From: Prauserella cavernicola
GTDB lineage: Bacteria; Actinomycetota; Actinomycetes; Mycobacteriales; Pseudonocardiaceae
NCBI RefSeq assembly: GCF_016595675.1
Contig: NZ_JAENJH010000001.1
Coordinates: 124,001 to 188,000, forward strand
DNA length: 64,000 bases
Reading direction: 5' to 3'
Shown here: positions 33,733-45,083 of the stretch, piece by piece
How the letters are laid out: each line of letters begins with the position of its first letter
How positions within the stretch are numbered: position 1 is the first letter of the stretch
Program-made: the position numbers and the translations under genes
The notes under the pieces: model-generated
Seen by the model: the letters and a program-made list of their open reading frames with translations, nothing else
Database searches by the model: none
What the model was told of the DNA's origin: nothing

Positions 33733-36366
33733 GTGAGTCGCTGGGGGATGCCGACGCCGTGGTCGCGCGCGCCGCTCATGCTGCTGCGCAGGCCCGTCGT
33801 CGCGCTGGCCGTCGCCGCGGCGGCGCTGCTCGTGGCGTTGCCCGCCGCCGCGGCCCCGTTGTTCCTCGCCTCGGCGGGCAACGCGACACTGCGGCAGCTC
33901 ACCGACGCGTCGTGCTCGTGGCAGTCCGGACTGCAACTCTCGGCCGCCGTGCCGATGTCGCCGACCCCCGAGGCGCCCGATGACCCGACCGGAGCCGAGC
34001 TCGTCGACCGGCGCGTGGACACCGTGCGCGAGCAGACCCGGGACCTGCCGCACCTGAGCGAGCCCGTGGTGACGCTGTCCACCGGGGCGGCCGTGTCGCC
34101 CGCGGCGGACCCCGACCAGTCGGTGGTGACCCTCGTGGCGCGCGACGGCTTCGCCGGGCACGTCGATGTCGTCGAGGGCGGCGACGGGCCCGGTGTGTGG
34201 CTGCCGGACCGGTTCGCGCGCACGCAGGGGCTTTCCGCCGGGGACCGCGTAACGCTGTTCGGTGAGGACGGGGGAACGAGTACGCGCGTGGCCGCGGTGT
34301 TCCGAGACCTGCGCTCGGTGCCCGAGCAGCCGTACTGGTGCAGCCTGCGCGAGACGATCCACGGCACGCCGCTCGGCAACGCCCCGGTGTACCCGGTGGC
34401 ACTCGCGCCGCGCGACGAGGTGCTCTCCGTCGCCGAGAACGGCGACGCGGGGATGCGCATCGAGCGGGCCGTCGACACCGAGGGACTCACCACCGTCGGC
34501 GGGCGGCCGACCGCCGAGGGGCTGGACCGGCTGCGCGCGACCACCGTCGCCTCGCCGGAACCCGGCATCTTCGACGACTCCGCACCGTACGGCGCCGCGT
34601 TCACCTCGTCGCTGGGCGACATGGTCAACCGCTCCGAGCTGGTGCTGGCCGCGCTGACCGGAACGGTGGTGCCACTCGCGGCGGCCGGCACGCTCGCCGG
34701 GCTGGTGATCGCCGCGGCGGCGGGCGCGTTCTGGGCCGACCGGCGGCGGGCGGAGCTCACCGTGCTCTCGGCGCGCGGGGTGGGGCCGGTCGCGCTCGGC
34801 GGCAAGGCGGCGCTGGAGACGGCGGGTGCGGTGGTGCTCGGCGCCGTCGCGGGCTGGGCGGGCGCGCACGGACTCGTCGCGGCCGTGGGGCCGAGCCCAC
34901 TGGTGACACCGGGAGCCACGAGGGCGTCGCTCGTGGCGGCCGCGGTGGCTCTGGTGGCCGCGCTCGCGGCGGTCGCGGGTGTCGCCGGGTTCCGGGCCGG
35001 GCGGCTGCACGACACGCGGCCTGCACGGCACCGGCGCTGGGCGCGTGTGCCGTGGGAGGTCCTGCCGCTGGGCGCGGCGGTGGCGTGCTGGTTCGCGCTC
35101 GACTCCGACGTGCAGGTGCGTGCCGCCGAGGCCGTGGGCACGGTGGCCCGGATCCCGCCCCGGCTCATCGTCGCGCCGGTGCTGCTGGCCATCGGGCTCG
35201 CGATGCTCGGCGCCCGGCTCGTCCGGTGGGTGCTGACGAGGCTGCGCACCCGCGCGCTGACCATGAACAGACCCGCGGCGTTCCTCGCGCTGCGCAGGGT
35301 GAGCGCCGCGCCGCTCGTGGCGTCGGTGCTCGTCGGCGCCGTCGCGGTGCCCGTCGCGCTCGCCGGGTTCGGCGCCACCGTCACCGGCTCGGTCGACCGC
35401 ACGATGCACGCCGAGAGCCAGCTGATCGTCGGTGCCGACGCCGTGCTGACGCTGGAGGAGCGGGCACCCGTGCCGCCGGAGCTGGCCGGGCGCGCCGGTG
35501 TCGTGACGCGCTACGTCGACGCGCGGCTCGGCGACACCACCGTGCACGTGCTGGGCGTGGACCCGGAGACCTTCGCGGCTGCCGCGTTCTGGGATCCCGC
35601 TTTGCCGGGACCGGCGCTGACCGAGCTGCTCGACCGCGTGGCCGAGCCGGGCGGCGCCGCCGTCGCCGGGGTGGCGGCCGAGGACGCCGGGAGCGTGCTC
35701 ACGATCAGGGACGGGCACCGCGAACTGACGCTCACCGCCGTGGCGCAGCTGCCGGGCAAACAGGCGGGCTATCCGCTGGTGCTCGTCGACCGCGCTCTGC
35801 TCGAGGAGCTGGCGCCGACGGCCCAGTCTCAGCTGTGGGCACGCGGCGATCCCGACGAGATCGTGGCCGCGGCCTCGGCGGCGGGGCTGCCCGTGAGCGC
35901 GGTCGCCCGCGCCGAGGACGTGCAGGCCAGCGGCGTCTACGCCGGGATCACCTACACGTTCGACTTCCTGGCCGCCGTCTCGCTGCTCACCGGGGTGGTG
36001 ATCGTGGTGGGCCTGCTGCTCTACCTCGACGCGCGCTCGCGGGCCCGGCGCAGTGCCTCGGTGCTGTTGCGCCGGATGGGCGTCGGAGCGGCGGCGCACT
36101 GGCGGGCGCTGCTGCTCGAGGTCGGCGGTCTGCTGCTGGCCGGGTTCGCCGCGGGCACCGCGCTCGCCGCCGTCGTGATCGCGCTGACCGCGGCGGACTA
36201 CGACCTCGACCCGGGCACGGCACCCGGCACGCTCGTGGCCGTGCCGTGGCCCGTGGTCGCCGTGCTGGCGGTGGCGACCGCGCTCACCGCGGTGCTGGCC
36301 TCGGCGGCGGCCCAGCGTGCGGCCTCGGCCGCCCGGCCCTCGGAGGTGCTGCGTGACACCCGCTGA
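33733..36366 (+). CDS. FtsX/MacB-type ABC transporter permease
   Basis: 877 residues from GTG 33733. One N-terminal membrane segment with a large extracytoplasmic domain, then a FtsX block near residues 305-345 and a second near 740-870, with a central four-segment region. ERAPVPPELAGRAGVVTRYVDARLGDTTVHVLGVD forms part of a second outer domain. This architecture handles lipoproteins, peptides or drugs rather than uptake. The GTG of the first ATPase overlaps its end by 14 bases. Confidence 0.85.
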   Translation: MSRWGMPTPWSRAPLMLLRRPVVALAVAAAALLVALPAAAAPLFLASAGNATLRQLTDASCSWQSGLQLSAAVPMSPTPEAPDDPTGAELVDRRVDTVREQTRDLPHLSEPVVTLSTGAAVSPAADPDQSVVTLVARDGFAGHVDVVEGGDGPGVWLPDRFARTQGLSAGDRVTLFGEDGGTSTRVAAVFRDLRSVPEQPYWCSLRETIHGTPLGNAPVYPVALAPRDEVLSVAENGDAGMRIERAVDTEGLTTVGGRPTAEGLDRLRATTVASPEPGIFDDSAPYGAAFTSSLGDMVNRSELVLAALTGTVVPLAAAGTLAGLVIAAAAGAFWADRRRAELTVLSARGVGPVALGGKAALETAGAVVLGAVAGWAGAHGLVAAVGPSPLVTPGATRASLVAAAVALVAALAAVAGVAGFRAGRLHDTRPARHRRWARVPWEVLPLGAAVACWFALDSDVQVRAAEAVGTVARIPPRLIVAPVLLAIGLAMLGARLVRWVLTRLRTRALTMNRPAAFLALRRVSAAPLVASVLVGAVAVPVALAGFGATVTGSVDRTMHAESQLIVGADAVLTLEERAPVPPELAGRAGVVTRYVDARLGDTTVHVLGVDPETFAAAAFWDPALPGPALTELLDRVAEPGGAAVAGVAAEDAGSVLTIRDGHRELTLTAVAQLPGKQAGYPLVLVDRALLEELAPTAQSQLWARGDPDEIVAAASAAGLPVSAVARAEDVQASGVYAGITYTFDFLAAVSLLTGVVIVVGLLLYLDARSRARRSASVLLRRMGVGAAAHWRALLLEVGGLLLAGFAAGTALAAVVIALTAADYDLDPGTAPGTLVAVPWPVVAVLAVATALTAVLASAAAQRAASAARPSEVLRDTR

Positions 36367-37039
36367 CCACGCGCTGAGCTGTAGCCGGGTGAGCCACAGC
36401 TATCCCGTCGACGACGCGCCGGTGCGCGCGCTGGCCGACGTGTCGCTGACGGCGTCGCGCGGCGCGGTCACCGTGCTGGCGGGCCCGTCGGGTTCCGGCA
36501 AGTCCACGCTGCTGCGCATCCTCGGCTGCCTCGACCGGCCCGACGAGGGCAGCGTCGAGGTCGAGGGCGTGGTGACCACGGCACTGTCGACCCGGCGGCG
36601 CCGGGCGTTGCGCCGCGCCCGCATCGGCTACGTCTTCCAGGATCCCGCCGACAACCTGCTCGGCTACCTGACCGTCGCCGAGCACGTCGCCCTCGGCGCG
36701 CGGCTGCGCGGCGGGGACGGTACCGGCGGCGGCTCGGCCGCGGTGCTGGAGGCGCTCGGCGTCGCCGACCGGGCCGGGCACCGGCCAGCACAGCTCTCGG
36801 GCGGCGAGCAGCAGCGCGTCGCGCTCGCCTTCGCCGCGGCGGGCGAGCCGCCCGTGCTGCTGGCCGACGAGCCGAGCGCCCAGCTCGACCGCGCCGCCAC
36901 CGGGCTCGTCGTGGGTGCGCTGCGTGAGCTCGCCGCACGCGGGCACGCGGTCGTCGTCACGACCCACGACCCGGAGGTCCTCGCCGTGGCCGACGAGGTG
37001 ATCGACCTGGTCGACGGCGAGCGCAGGGAGCGGGCATGA
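36353..37039 (+). CDS. ABC transporter ATP-binding protein (LolD/MacB-like), first of two
   Basis: 228 residues from GTG 36353 inside the permease end. Walker A GPSGSGKST, signature LSGGEQQRVALA, Walker B VLLADEPSAQLD and a downstream H-loop TTHDPE are intact. Pairs with the FtsX-type permease. Its stop overlaps the next ATPase gene (ATGA). Confidence 0.92.
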   Translation: MTPADHALSCSRVSHSYPVDDAPVRALADVSLTASRGAVTVLAGPSGSGKSTLLRILGCLDRPDEGSVEVEGVVTTALSTRRRRALRRARIGYVFQDPADNLLGYLTVAEHVALGARLRGGDGTGGGSAAVLEALGVADRAGHRPAQLSGGEQQRVALAFAAAGEPPVLLADEPSAQLDRAATGLVVGALRELAARGHAVVVTTHDPEVLAVADEVIDLVDGERRERA

Positions 37040-37662
37040 GCGCGAGGCCGATCCTGACGGTGTCCGGCGTGCGCAAGGACTACGGGAGCACAGCGGCGCT
37101 GGCCCCGACCAGTCTCGAGCTCGTCCCCGGTGAGCTCGCCGTGCTCACCGGGCCGTCCGGCTCGGGCAAGAGCACCCTGCTGATGATCGCGGGCGGCTGG
37201 GAGACCCCGGACGAGGGCGAGGTGATCCCGCACCCGCCGCTGGCGGACGTGGCGATGGCCGAGCAGCCGTGGGAGCACGTCGGCGTGGTGCCGCAGTCGA
37301 TCAGCCTGCTCGAGGAGCTCAGCATCGCGGACAACCTCGCGTTCGCCGCCCGCCGCCGCGGCAGTACGGGCGGCGCCGATCTCGCGGCGTTGCTCGCGGC
37401 GCTCGACCTGGACGTGCTCGCGGGCAGGCTGCCGGGGGAGACCTCGCGGGGAGAGCAGCAGCGCGCCGCGGTCGGCAGGGCGCTGGCCGCGGGGGCGTCG
37501 CTGGTGCTGGCCGACGAGCCCACGTCCCACCAGGACCGCCGCCGCGGCGAACTCGTGCTCGATGTGCTGCGCGCGGCCGCCGACGGCGGCGCCTGCGTGC
37601 TCATCGCCAGTCACGATCCGGTGGCCATCGGGCGCGCCGACCGCGAGATCTCGCTGGGCTGA
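37036..37662 (+). CDS. ABC transporter ATP-binding protein, second
   Basis: 208 residues. Walker A GPSGSGKSTLL and Walker B LVLADEPTSHQD are intact, and the H-loop is IASHDP. The signature is altered to TSRGEQQRAAVG instead of LSGGQ, which suggests a degenerate catalytic half. One permease with two different ATPases points to an asymmetric ATPase dimer. Confidence 0.9.
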   Translation: MSARPILTVSGVRKDYGSTAALAPTSLELVPGELAVLTGPSGSGKSTLLMIAGGWETPDEGEVIPHPPLADVAMAEQPWEHVGVVPQSISLLEELSIADNLAFAARRRGSTGGADLAALLAALDLDVLAGRLPGETSRGEQQRAAVGRALAAGASLVLADEPTSHQDRRRGELVLDVLRAAADGGACVLIASHDPVAIGRADREISLG

Positions 37663-37666
37663 GCGG

Positions 37667-38158
37667 CTAGGCGATCGCCGATTTCCCCGTGACGGCCAGG
37701 AGAACCTGCTTCGACATCGCACCGAGCCGATCGAGGTCGTCGGTGCCGATCACGTCGAGGACCAGCCGGCGTACGGCCTCGACGTGTCCCGGCGCGGTCG
37801 CCCGGAGTTTGGCGGCGCCGTCGTCGGTGAGGGTCGCGATCGTGAACCGTCCGTCGTCGGGGCAGGGCCGCCGCTCCACCCAGCCCGCTCGTTCCAGCCT
37901 GGCCACCGCGTGGGAGAGCCGGGAGAGCGATCCGTTGGCCAAGGTCGCCAGCGCGCTCATCCGGAGCGTTCGCTCGGGGGCGTCACTGAGACCGGCCAGG
38001 ACGAGATACCCGAACAGCGTCAGGTCGGCGTCGCGCTGGAGTTGCGCGTCGAGCGCGCCCGGCAGGACCAGGAGCATGCCGCTGAACGCCATCCAGGTGT
38101 CGAGTTCGTCCGCGTTCAGCCAGCGGGGTTCGGAGGCGGGGTCGTCATCGAGGTCCAT
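37667..38158 (-). CDS. MarR-family transcriptional regulator
   Basis: 163 residues from ATG 38158 (38167 also in frame). Winged helix RTLRMSALATLANGSLSRLSHAVARLERAGWVERRPCPDDGRFTIATLT is standard for MarR. It is convergent with the ABC operon, four bases apart, and lies downstream of the USP gene. Target unknown. Confidence 0.9.
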   Translation of the reverse strand: MDLDDDPASEPRWLNADELDTWMAFSGMLLVLPGALDAQLQRDADLTLFGYLVLAGLSDAPERTLRMSALATLANGSLSRLSHAVARLERAGWVERRPCPDDGRFTIATLTDDGAAKLRATAPGHVEAVRRLVLDVIGTDDLDRLGAMSKQVLLAVTGKSAIA

Positions 38159-38200
38159 GCCTCGCAACCTAGCGACAACCGGAGCGGCGGTGTGTTCGGC

Positions 38201-39100
38201 TCAGGCGGACTGGGCCGGCAGCGGCCTGGCGATCATCACCGGGCACTCGGCGTTGTGGACCAGTGCCTGGCTGGTCGAGCCGAGCAGCATGCCGCGGAAC
38301 CCGCCGCGGCCCCTGCTGCCGACCACCACGAGCTGCGCCCTGCGGCTCCAGTCCAGCAGCTCGTGCCGGGGGCGGTCCTTGGCCAGCACCCGCCGCACGT
38401 GCACGTCCGGGTAGCGCTCGCGCCAGCCGGCGAGCCGCTCGGCGAGCCTGCGCTCCTCGGTGTCGCGCACCGGTTCCCAGTCGAAGTGCCTGCGCGCCTC
38501 GCTGAACACCGCCGTGTCCGCGTCGCTCCACGTGTGCACGGCCACCAGTTCGACATCGCGGAAGCACGCCTCGTCGAACGCGTAGCCGATGGCGCGCTCG
38601 CTGAGCGGGCTGCCGTCGATGCCCACCACCACGGGACGCGGGTCGCCGCGTTCGGGAACCTGCGTCGCGTCGCCGCGCACGGCGACCACCGGGCAGTGCG
38701 CGTGCGTGACCAGCGCGAGTGTCGTCGACCCGATGAGCAGGCCGTAGAGACCGCTGTGCCCGGAGGAGCCCAGCACGATCATGCGCGCCGCCCGCGACGT
38801 GTGGATCAGCGACGGGATCGGCGGGTCCGGCTCGAACACGGTGTGGATCTCCACCCCGCTGGTCTCGGCGGCGACCTCGCGGGCCGCGTGCAGGAACTCC
38901 CACCGCTGCAGGCGCAGGTCCTCGGTGAAGCGCGCGGGCGGCGGCACGCTCTCGCCGGTGTAGAGGTCGGGATAGCCCGCCGCATGCACCAGGTGCAGCG
39001 GAACGCGGTGCTGGGCGGCGGTGTCGGCGGCCCACCGCACGGCCCGCAGCGCCGCCGGCGATCCGTCGACACCCGCGATGATCGGCCCGGCGTCGTTCAC
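38201..39100 (-). CDS. Universal stress protein, tandem UspA domains (copy 2)
   Basis: 299 residues from GTG 39100, which overlaps the acyltransferase stop (GTGA). Both domains keep a full ATP-type site: VLGSSGHSGLYGLLIGSTT and VVGSRGRGGFRGMLLGSTS. Coupled to the WS/DGAT gene; in M. tuberculosis the DosR gene tgs1 (Rv3130c) has a USP neighbour (Rv3134c), so this is a plausible dormancy pair. Confidence 0.93.
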   Translation of the reverse strand: MNDAGPIIAGVDGSPAALRAVRWAADTAAQHRVPLHLVHAAGYPDLYTGESVPPPARFTEDLRLQRWEFLHAAREVAAETSGVEIHTVFEPDPPIPSLIHTSRAARMIVLGSSGHSGLYGLLIGSTTLALVTHAHCPVVAVRGDATQVPERGDPRPVVVGIDGSPLSERAIGYAFDEACFRDVELVAVHTWSDADTAVFSEARRHFDWEPVRDTEERRLAERLAGWRERYPDVHVRRVLAKDRPRHELLDWSRRAQLVVVGSRGRGGFRGMLLGSTSQALVHNAECPVMIARPLPAQSA

Positions 39101-40437
39101 CCGCGCTCCCTTCCCTCTCCGTTCTCCAGTACCGCCAGTTCGGCGCGCAGCGCGTCCATCAGCACCGGCAGGTCGTCGACCTGCTCGGGGTCGGTGACCG
39201 CCGTGACCGTCAGCGTGCCGCCGTAGGACAGTGCCACGAAGGACACGGTCATGTTGCCCTTGACCGTGGAGATCGGGATGACGTCCCGGATCGGCGCCTC
39301 GAGGAACGACAGCCGCGTCACCGGCCCGCGCAGGTACGTGATCGACGTCGACAGCACTGTCTGGTGGTCGACGAACCACTGCAGCAGCCGCAGCCTGGCC
39401 AGCAGCCGGAACACCGGGCTCACCAGCATGCCTGACGCGCCCCTGGCCTTGCCCACTCGGTGGCGGGTCAGCCAGGAGGTGGTCGCCAGGCGGTCGAGTG
39501 TCTCGCCGGCGGCGGGCAGGTCGATCGGCACCGAGAACGCGTGGTTGCCCAGATGGGCTCCCGCGTCCCGACCGCGTGTGGACACCGGCATCGACACCAC
39601 GAGGTCGTTCACGCGCTCGCCGCGTGCGCGCAGCAGCCGGTGCAGGGCGCCGGTCGAGGCGGTGAGCACCGCGTCGTTGAGCATCCCGCCGTGCGCCCGC
39701 GCGGTGGCGCGGACGGCCTTCTGGTCGGCGCGCGCGACGGCGAACCGCCTGCGGGGCCCGGTCGGCCGGTTCAGCGACGAGCGCGGCGCCGCCGACCGCT
39801 CCCGCAGCCGTAGCTCGCGCAGCCCGCCCACGATCCTGCCCGGCAGGTGCCGCAGCGCGCGCACCGCGTCGGCGCGGTCCCGGACCATGTCGGTGAACAG
39901 CTGGGCCCTGCCCGGGGCGCGGCGCGGGAACGCCGGGTCGTCGTCCACCGGCATGCCGTCGGCCATGCGGGCCAGCGCGGCGAGACCGCCGATGCCGTCG
40001 GTGAGCACGTGGTGCACCACGTACACGAGCGCCGCGTGGCCCCCCGCGAGTCCCGTCACGAAGGTGACCGCCCACAGCGGGCGATCCCGGGGCAGGCGTG
40101 CGGTGACGGCGTCGGTCGCGACGGCGAGCAGCGCGTCGTCGTCGCCCGGCCGCGCACAGACCACGTGCCGGAAGTGGTTCTCGATCGCGAAACCCGCGTC
40201 GTCGCTCCAGTACGGCCTTCCGAGCCCGATCGGCGCGTGCACCAGCCGCTGGCGGAACCGGCGAATGCCCCGCGCGCGCTCGGCCACGGTCTTGCGCACC
40301 GTGGTGGGGTCGAGCCCGGAGCCGCCGTCCAGCACCAGGATCCCGGCGATCTGCATGGGCGGAACGCCCAGGTCGGAGGCCAGCGTCATGAGGTCACCCG
40401 TCCCCATGCGCTCGACCGAAGCCGTGTTCGCGGTCAT
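39097..40437 (-). CDS. Wax ester synthase/diacylglycerol acyltransferase (WS/DGAT, Tgs-like)
   Basis: 446 residues from ATG 40437, which has GAAGGGC upstream. The catalytic HHxxxDG is present as VHHVLTDGIGG, and the N-terminus MGTGDLMTLASD and LNDAVLTASTGALHRLL match the family. It makes triacylglycerol or wax ester from acyl-CoA at the membrane. Tgs1 of mycobacteria is DosR-induced for storage lipid in dormancy. The promoter region towards the divergent nitroreductase has a DevR-like box at 40562-40577. Confidence 0.92.
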   Translation of the reverse strand: MTANTASVERMGTGDLMTLASDLGVPPMQIAGILVLDGGSGLDPTTVRKTVAERARGIRRFRQRLVHAPIGLGRPYWSDDAGFAIENHFRHVVCARPGDDDALLAVATDAVTARLPRDRPLWAVTFVTGLAGGHAALVYVVHHVLTDGIGGLAALARMADGMPVDDDPAFPRRAPGRAQLFTDMVRDRADAVRALRHLPGRIVGGLRELRLRERSAAPRSSLNRPTGPRRRFAVARADQKAVRATARAHGGMLNDAVLTASTGALHRLLRARGERVNDLVVSMPVSTRGRDAGAHLGNHAFSVPIDLPAAGETLDRLATTSWLTRHRVGKARGASGMLVSPVFRLLARLRLLQWFVDHQTVLSTSITYLRGPVTRLSFLEAPIRDVIPISTVKGNMTVSFVALSYGGTLTVTAVTDPEQVDDLPVLMDALRAELAVLENGEGRERG

Positions 40438-40561
40438 CGTCGCCCTTCGTGCACGATCTTCGACGCTCACTACGCACGGTACGTGTTTTCCGGGCCCGGG
40501 GCCCGATGGCACGCGCTGACGGGCGCACACCACACCATTGTGGACGGTCGGCCGGCTCGCT

Positions 40562-40577
40562 AGGGACCTTGTGCCCT
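40562..40577. promoter_or_regulatory. DevR/DosR-like box between WS/DGAT and Acg-like genes
   Basis: AGGGACCTTGTGCCCT has exact GGG-N8-CCC spacing and the A...T flanks; of the five sites it is the nearest to GGGAC. It can serve both divergent genes (125 bases to the acyltransferase start, 87 to the nitroreductase start). Confidence 0.6.
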
Positions 40578-40663
40578 GGTGGCCGGGGACGACTGCCGCT
40601 GCCCGTGCCCCCGCAGGTGCCCGATCCTGGGTCCGGTGACACCACAGCGGAAGGAGCGTGCCG

Positions 40664-41416
40664 ATGACGTCGACGACCCTGCTCGCCCGCCCCGCACCAC
40701 ACGCGTGGTCGGGACAGGAGCGTGGCGTGCTGGTCCGCGCCGCGATGCACTCCTTTCCGTGCGGGGTCGGCAGTCCGTGGACGCTGCAGGTGCGCGGTCA
40801 CCGGGCGGAGCTGTCCGAACGGTTCGGCGCGTCGAGCTGGACGCATGACGGCGTCGGCCGGGACCGGGTGATCGCGTGCGGCGCCGCACTGGCGGGCGTG
40901 GTCGTGGCCGCCAGGATGCTGGGCTGGCTGACCGAGACGGAGTTGCTCGGTGATCCGGCGAGGCCCGAGCTGGTGGCCGGGGTGGCGGCTACAGGGCGGC
41001 ACCGGCCGACGAGTGCCGACGTCCGCCGGTTCCAGGCCATCTTCGACCGCGGCGAGCCCGGTGTGCCGGTCGATCCGGCCGAGCTGTCCGAGGAGGTGCT
41101 GGCCGAGGTGCTGCGCACGGGCACGATGGCCGGTGTGCGGCTGGTGCCGCTGTCGGCGGGGGCGACGGGGCAGCGCAAGCAGACGCTGGAGGCGGGACTG
41201 CTCGTCGTCACGACTTCCGACGGGAGAAGGGATCAGCTGCTCGCGGGGACGGCGATGCAGGAGGCCTCGCTCGCGGCGCGGACTCTCGGCCTCACCGTGG
41301 CCCCCAGCATCAGCCCGTTCCAGTTCCGCGAGTTCCGCCAGCGCGTGGTGCGTGCCTGCCGCCTCGGTGGGAGCCCGCAGCTGCTGCTGCGGCTCGGACG
41401 CGACGGCGGTGCTTGA
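40664..41416 (+). CDS. Acg-like nitroreductase-fold protein, short form
   Basis: 250 residues, ATG 40664 after AAGGAG. Segments SPWTLQVRGHRAELSERFG, RVIACGAALAGVVVAARMLGW, PARPELVAGVAATG and VPLSAGATGQRKQTLEAGLLVVTT match the Acg (Rv2032/Rv3127/Rv3131) family, but it is about 80 residues shorter than usual, losing part of the middle. Acg proteins bind flavin but lack nitroreductase activity. Downstream, 88 bases on, is the DevS-like sensor. Confidence 0.8.
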   Translation: MTSTTLLARPAPHAWSGQERGVLVRAAMHSFPCGVGSPWTLQVRGHRAELSERFGASSWTHDGVGRDRVIACGAALAGVVVAARMLGWLTETELLGDPARPELVAGVAATGRHRPTSADVRRFQAIFDRGEPGVPVDPAELSEEVLAEVLRTGTMAGVRLVPLSAGATGQRKQTLEAGLLVVTTSDGRRDQLLAGTAMQEASLAARTLGLTVAPSISPFQFREFRQRVVRACRLGGSPQLLLRLGRDGGA

Positions 41417-41438
41417 GCGGGACGGTTCCTCGGCATAA

Positions 41439-43247
<1,809 letters not shown>

Positions 43248-43261
43248 ACCTGGCCGCTGCG

Positions 43262-43927
43262 TTACTCCACCTTCGGCTTCGGGCCCCCCGAACGGCGCAG
43301 CTCGGTCGCGAGCACCGCGGCCTGCGTCCTTCGCTGCATCCCGAGCTTGCCGAGCAGGCGGGACACGTAGTTCTTGACGGTCTTCTCGGCGAGGAAGAGC
43401 CGTTCGGCGATCTCGCGGTTGGTGAGTCCCTCGCCGATGAGGTCGAACACCGCGCGTTCCTGCTCCGACAACGCCGCCACCGGGTCGGCCTCGACGCGCT
43501 CGCGGCGGATCCGGTTCATCAGCGCCGCGGTGGTGCGGCTGTCCAGCAGCGAGCCGCCCGAGCCGACGGTGCGCACGGCGGAGACCAGGTCCGAGCCGAG
43601 CACCTGCTTGAGCACGAATCCGGAGGCGCCGGCCATGATGGCGTTGAACAGCGCCTCGTCGTCGGCGTAGGACGTCAGCATCAGACAGCGCAGGCCGGGC
43701 ACGCGCGACAGCAGGTCCCGGCACAGCTCCACCCCGTTGCCGTCGGGCAGCCGCACGTCCAGCACGGCCACCCCGGCGCCGGAGGAGGGGATCCGGGTGA
43801 GGGCCTCGCTCACCGAGGCGGCCTCACCGACGATCTCCATGTCGGACTCGTCGTCGAGGAGGTCGGCCAAGCCGCGGCGCACGATCTCGTGGTCGTCGAC
43901 GAGGAAGACTCGAATGGACACCCTCAT
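43262..43927 (-). CDS. DevR/DosR-like NarL-type response regulator, copy 1
   Basis: 221 residues from ATG 43927. Receiver domain with DDH pair in [14 protein letters not shown], phospho-Asp in [12 protein letters not shown], and Lys in FVLKQV. LuxR-type HTH in [52 protein letters not shown], as in DevR. It faces the sensor gene in a convergent arrangement, 14 bases apart, and is divergent from an Acg-like gene with a DevR-like box between. Confidence 0.92.
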   Translation of the reverse strand: MRVSIRVFLVDDHEIVRRGLADLLDDESDMEIVGEAASVSEALTRIPSSGAGVAVLDVRLPDGNGVELCRDLLSRVPGLRCLMLTSYADDEALFNAIMAGASGFVLKQVLGSDLVSAVRTVGSGGSLLDSRTTAALMNRIRRERVEADPVAALSEQERAVFDLIGEGLTNREIAERLFLAEKTVKNYVSRLLGKLGMQRRTQAAVLATELRRSGGPKPKVE

Positions 43928-43985
43928 CACGATAGCGCTCCTGGTGGCCCCGTACATCGGGCCGAATGGGGCCTTGTCCAGGCTG

Positions 43986-44001
43986 AGGGCCGGAAGACCC
44001 T
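43986..44001. promoter_or_regulatory. DevR/DosR-like box upstream of the full-length Acg-like gene
   Basis: AGGGCCGGAAGACCCT has GGG-N8-CCC spacing with A/T flanks and lies between the first DevR-like gene (start 43927) and the Acg-like gene (start about 44058), so it may also mediate DevR autoregulation. Confidence 0.6.
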
Positions 44002-44057
44002 AGGGGAGAGGACTTCCGGATGGTGCTGACGGGGCGTGAGTGCGCGATTCTCCAAGC

Positions 44058-45083
44058 ATGGGAACCACGGCGTACGAGTGGTCTGCCGGCGAGATCGACG
44101 TCCTCGCCCGAGCGGTCGTTCACGCGCCGTCGGTGCACAACATCCAGCCCTGGGCGCTGGAACTGCCCGACGGTGAGGCGCTGCTGTTCGAGCGCGGCGA
44201 CCTCGCCGTGCCCTACCACGACCCGCACGGGCGGGATCGCGCCATTTCGTGCGGTGGCGCGATCACCCATCTCCAGCTGGGGATGCGGGTGCTCGGCTGG
44301 GCCACCCGGGTCGAGCTGCTGCCCGACCCGGCGCGGCCCGAGCTGATCGCCCGCGTGGCGGTGACCGGCGCGCGGGTGCCCAGTGACAAGGACCTGCACC
44401 GCTACTCGGCGATCGCACGCAGGCGCAGTTACCGCCACGCGTTCACCGGCCAGTCTGTCTCCGACTACGACCTCGACGACCTCGTCGCGGCCTCGCCGCT
44501 GGCGGGGGTGCGGGCCCGGCCGTTGCGCGGGGCGGAGGAGCTGGCCGCGCTCGCCGACGTCCTGGAGTACGCGGGGGCCGCGCTGCGCCATGACGAGGGC
44601 TACCAGCGTGAGCTGGCGATGTGGACGTTCCACGAGGACGAGCTGGGGCTCGGGTTCGGCGCCGGGATCGCGAGCGCGACGCTGGCCGCGTCCACGCTGC
44701 CGTGGGCCGGTCTGGTGCGCCCCGGTACCGCGTTGCCGGACCGGGAGACGCTGGCGCGGCGCCTGAGCAGGGAGACGGTGCTCGTGTTCCTGACCCCCGA
44801 CGACACCCGTGCCGACCACCTGCGCACGGGGATCGCGATGGAGCACACGTGGCTCGCCGCGGTGGACATGGGCCTCGCCGCGGCCGTGCAGACCCAGCCC
44901 TTCCAGCTGTCCGAGGCCCGGTCGGCGCTCATCGACGACCTGTGCCTGCCCGGCCACCCGCAGCTGCTGATGCGTGTGGGCCACCCGGCGGAGCCGGTGC
45001 CGCAGAGCCCGCGTCGCCGGGTGCGCGAGGTGCTGGAGCGCCGGCACGGTGGTGCGGCGGCGGTTCAGCGGCCGAACGGCTGA
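44058..45083 (+). CDS. Acg-like nitroreductase-fold protein, full length
   Basis: 341 residues from ATG 44058 (GTG 44040 possible). Family blocks: ARAVVHAPSVHNIQPWALEL, ISCGGAITHLQLGMRVLGWA, RRRSYRHAFTG, MEHTWLAAVDMGLAAAVQTQPFQL and PQLLMRVGHPAEPVPQSPRRRVREVL. This is the layout of Rv2032 (acg) and Rv3131 of the mycobacterial DosR regulon. It ends 19 bases inside the convergent second response regulator. Confidence 0.85.
   Translation: MGTTAYEWSAGEIDVLARAVVHAPSVHNIQPWALELPDGEALLFERGDLAVPYHDPHGRDRAISCGGAITHLQLGMRVLGWATRVELLPDPARPELIARVAVTGARVPSDKDLHRYSAIARRRSYRHAFTGQSVSDYDLDDLVAASPLAGVRARPLRGAEELAALADVLEYAGAALRHDEGYQRELAMWTFHEDELGLGFGAGIASATLAASTLPWAGLVRPGTALPDRETLARRLSRETVLVFLTPDDTRADHLRTGIAMEHTWLAAVDMGLAAAVQTQPFQLSEARSALIDDLCLPGHPQLLMRVGHPAEPVPQSPRRRVREVLERRHGGAAAVQRPNG

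Noticed and set aside
43967-43980. Second DevR-like box TGGGGCCTTGTCCA before the Acg-like gene
   Set aside because: It lacks GGG-N8-CCC spacing; the better site is at 43986-44001.
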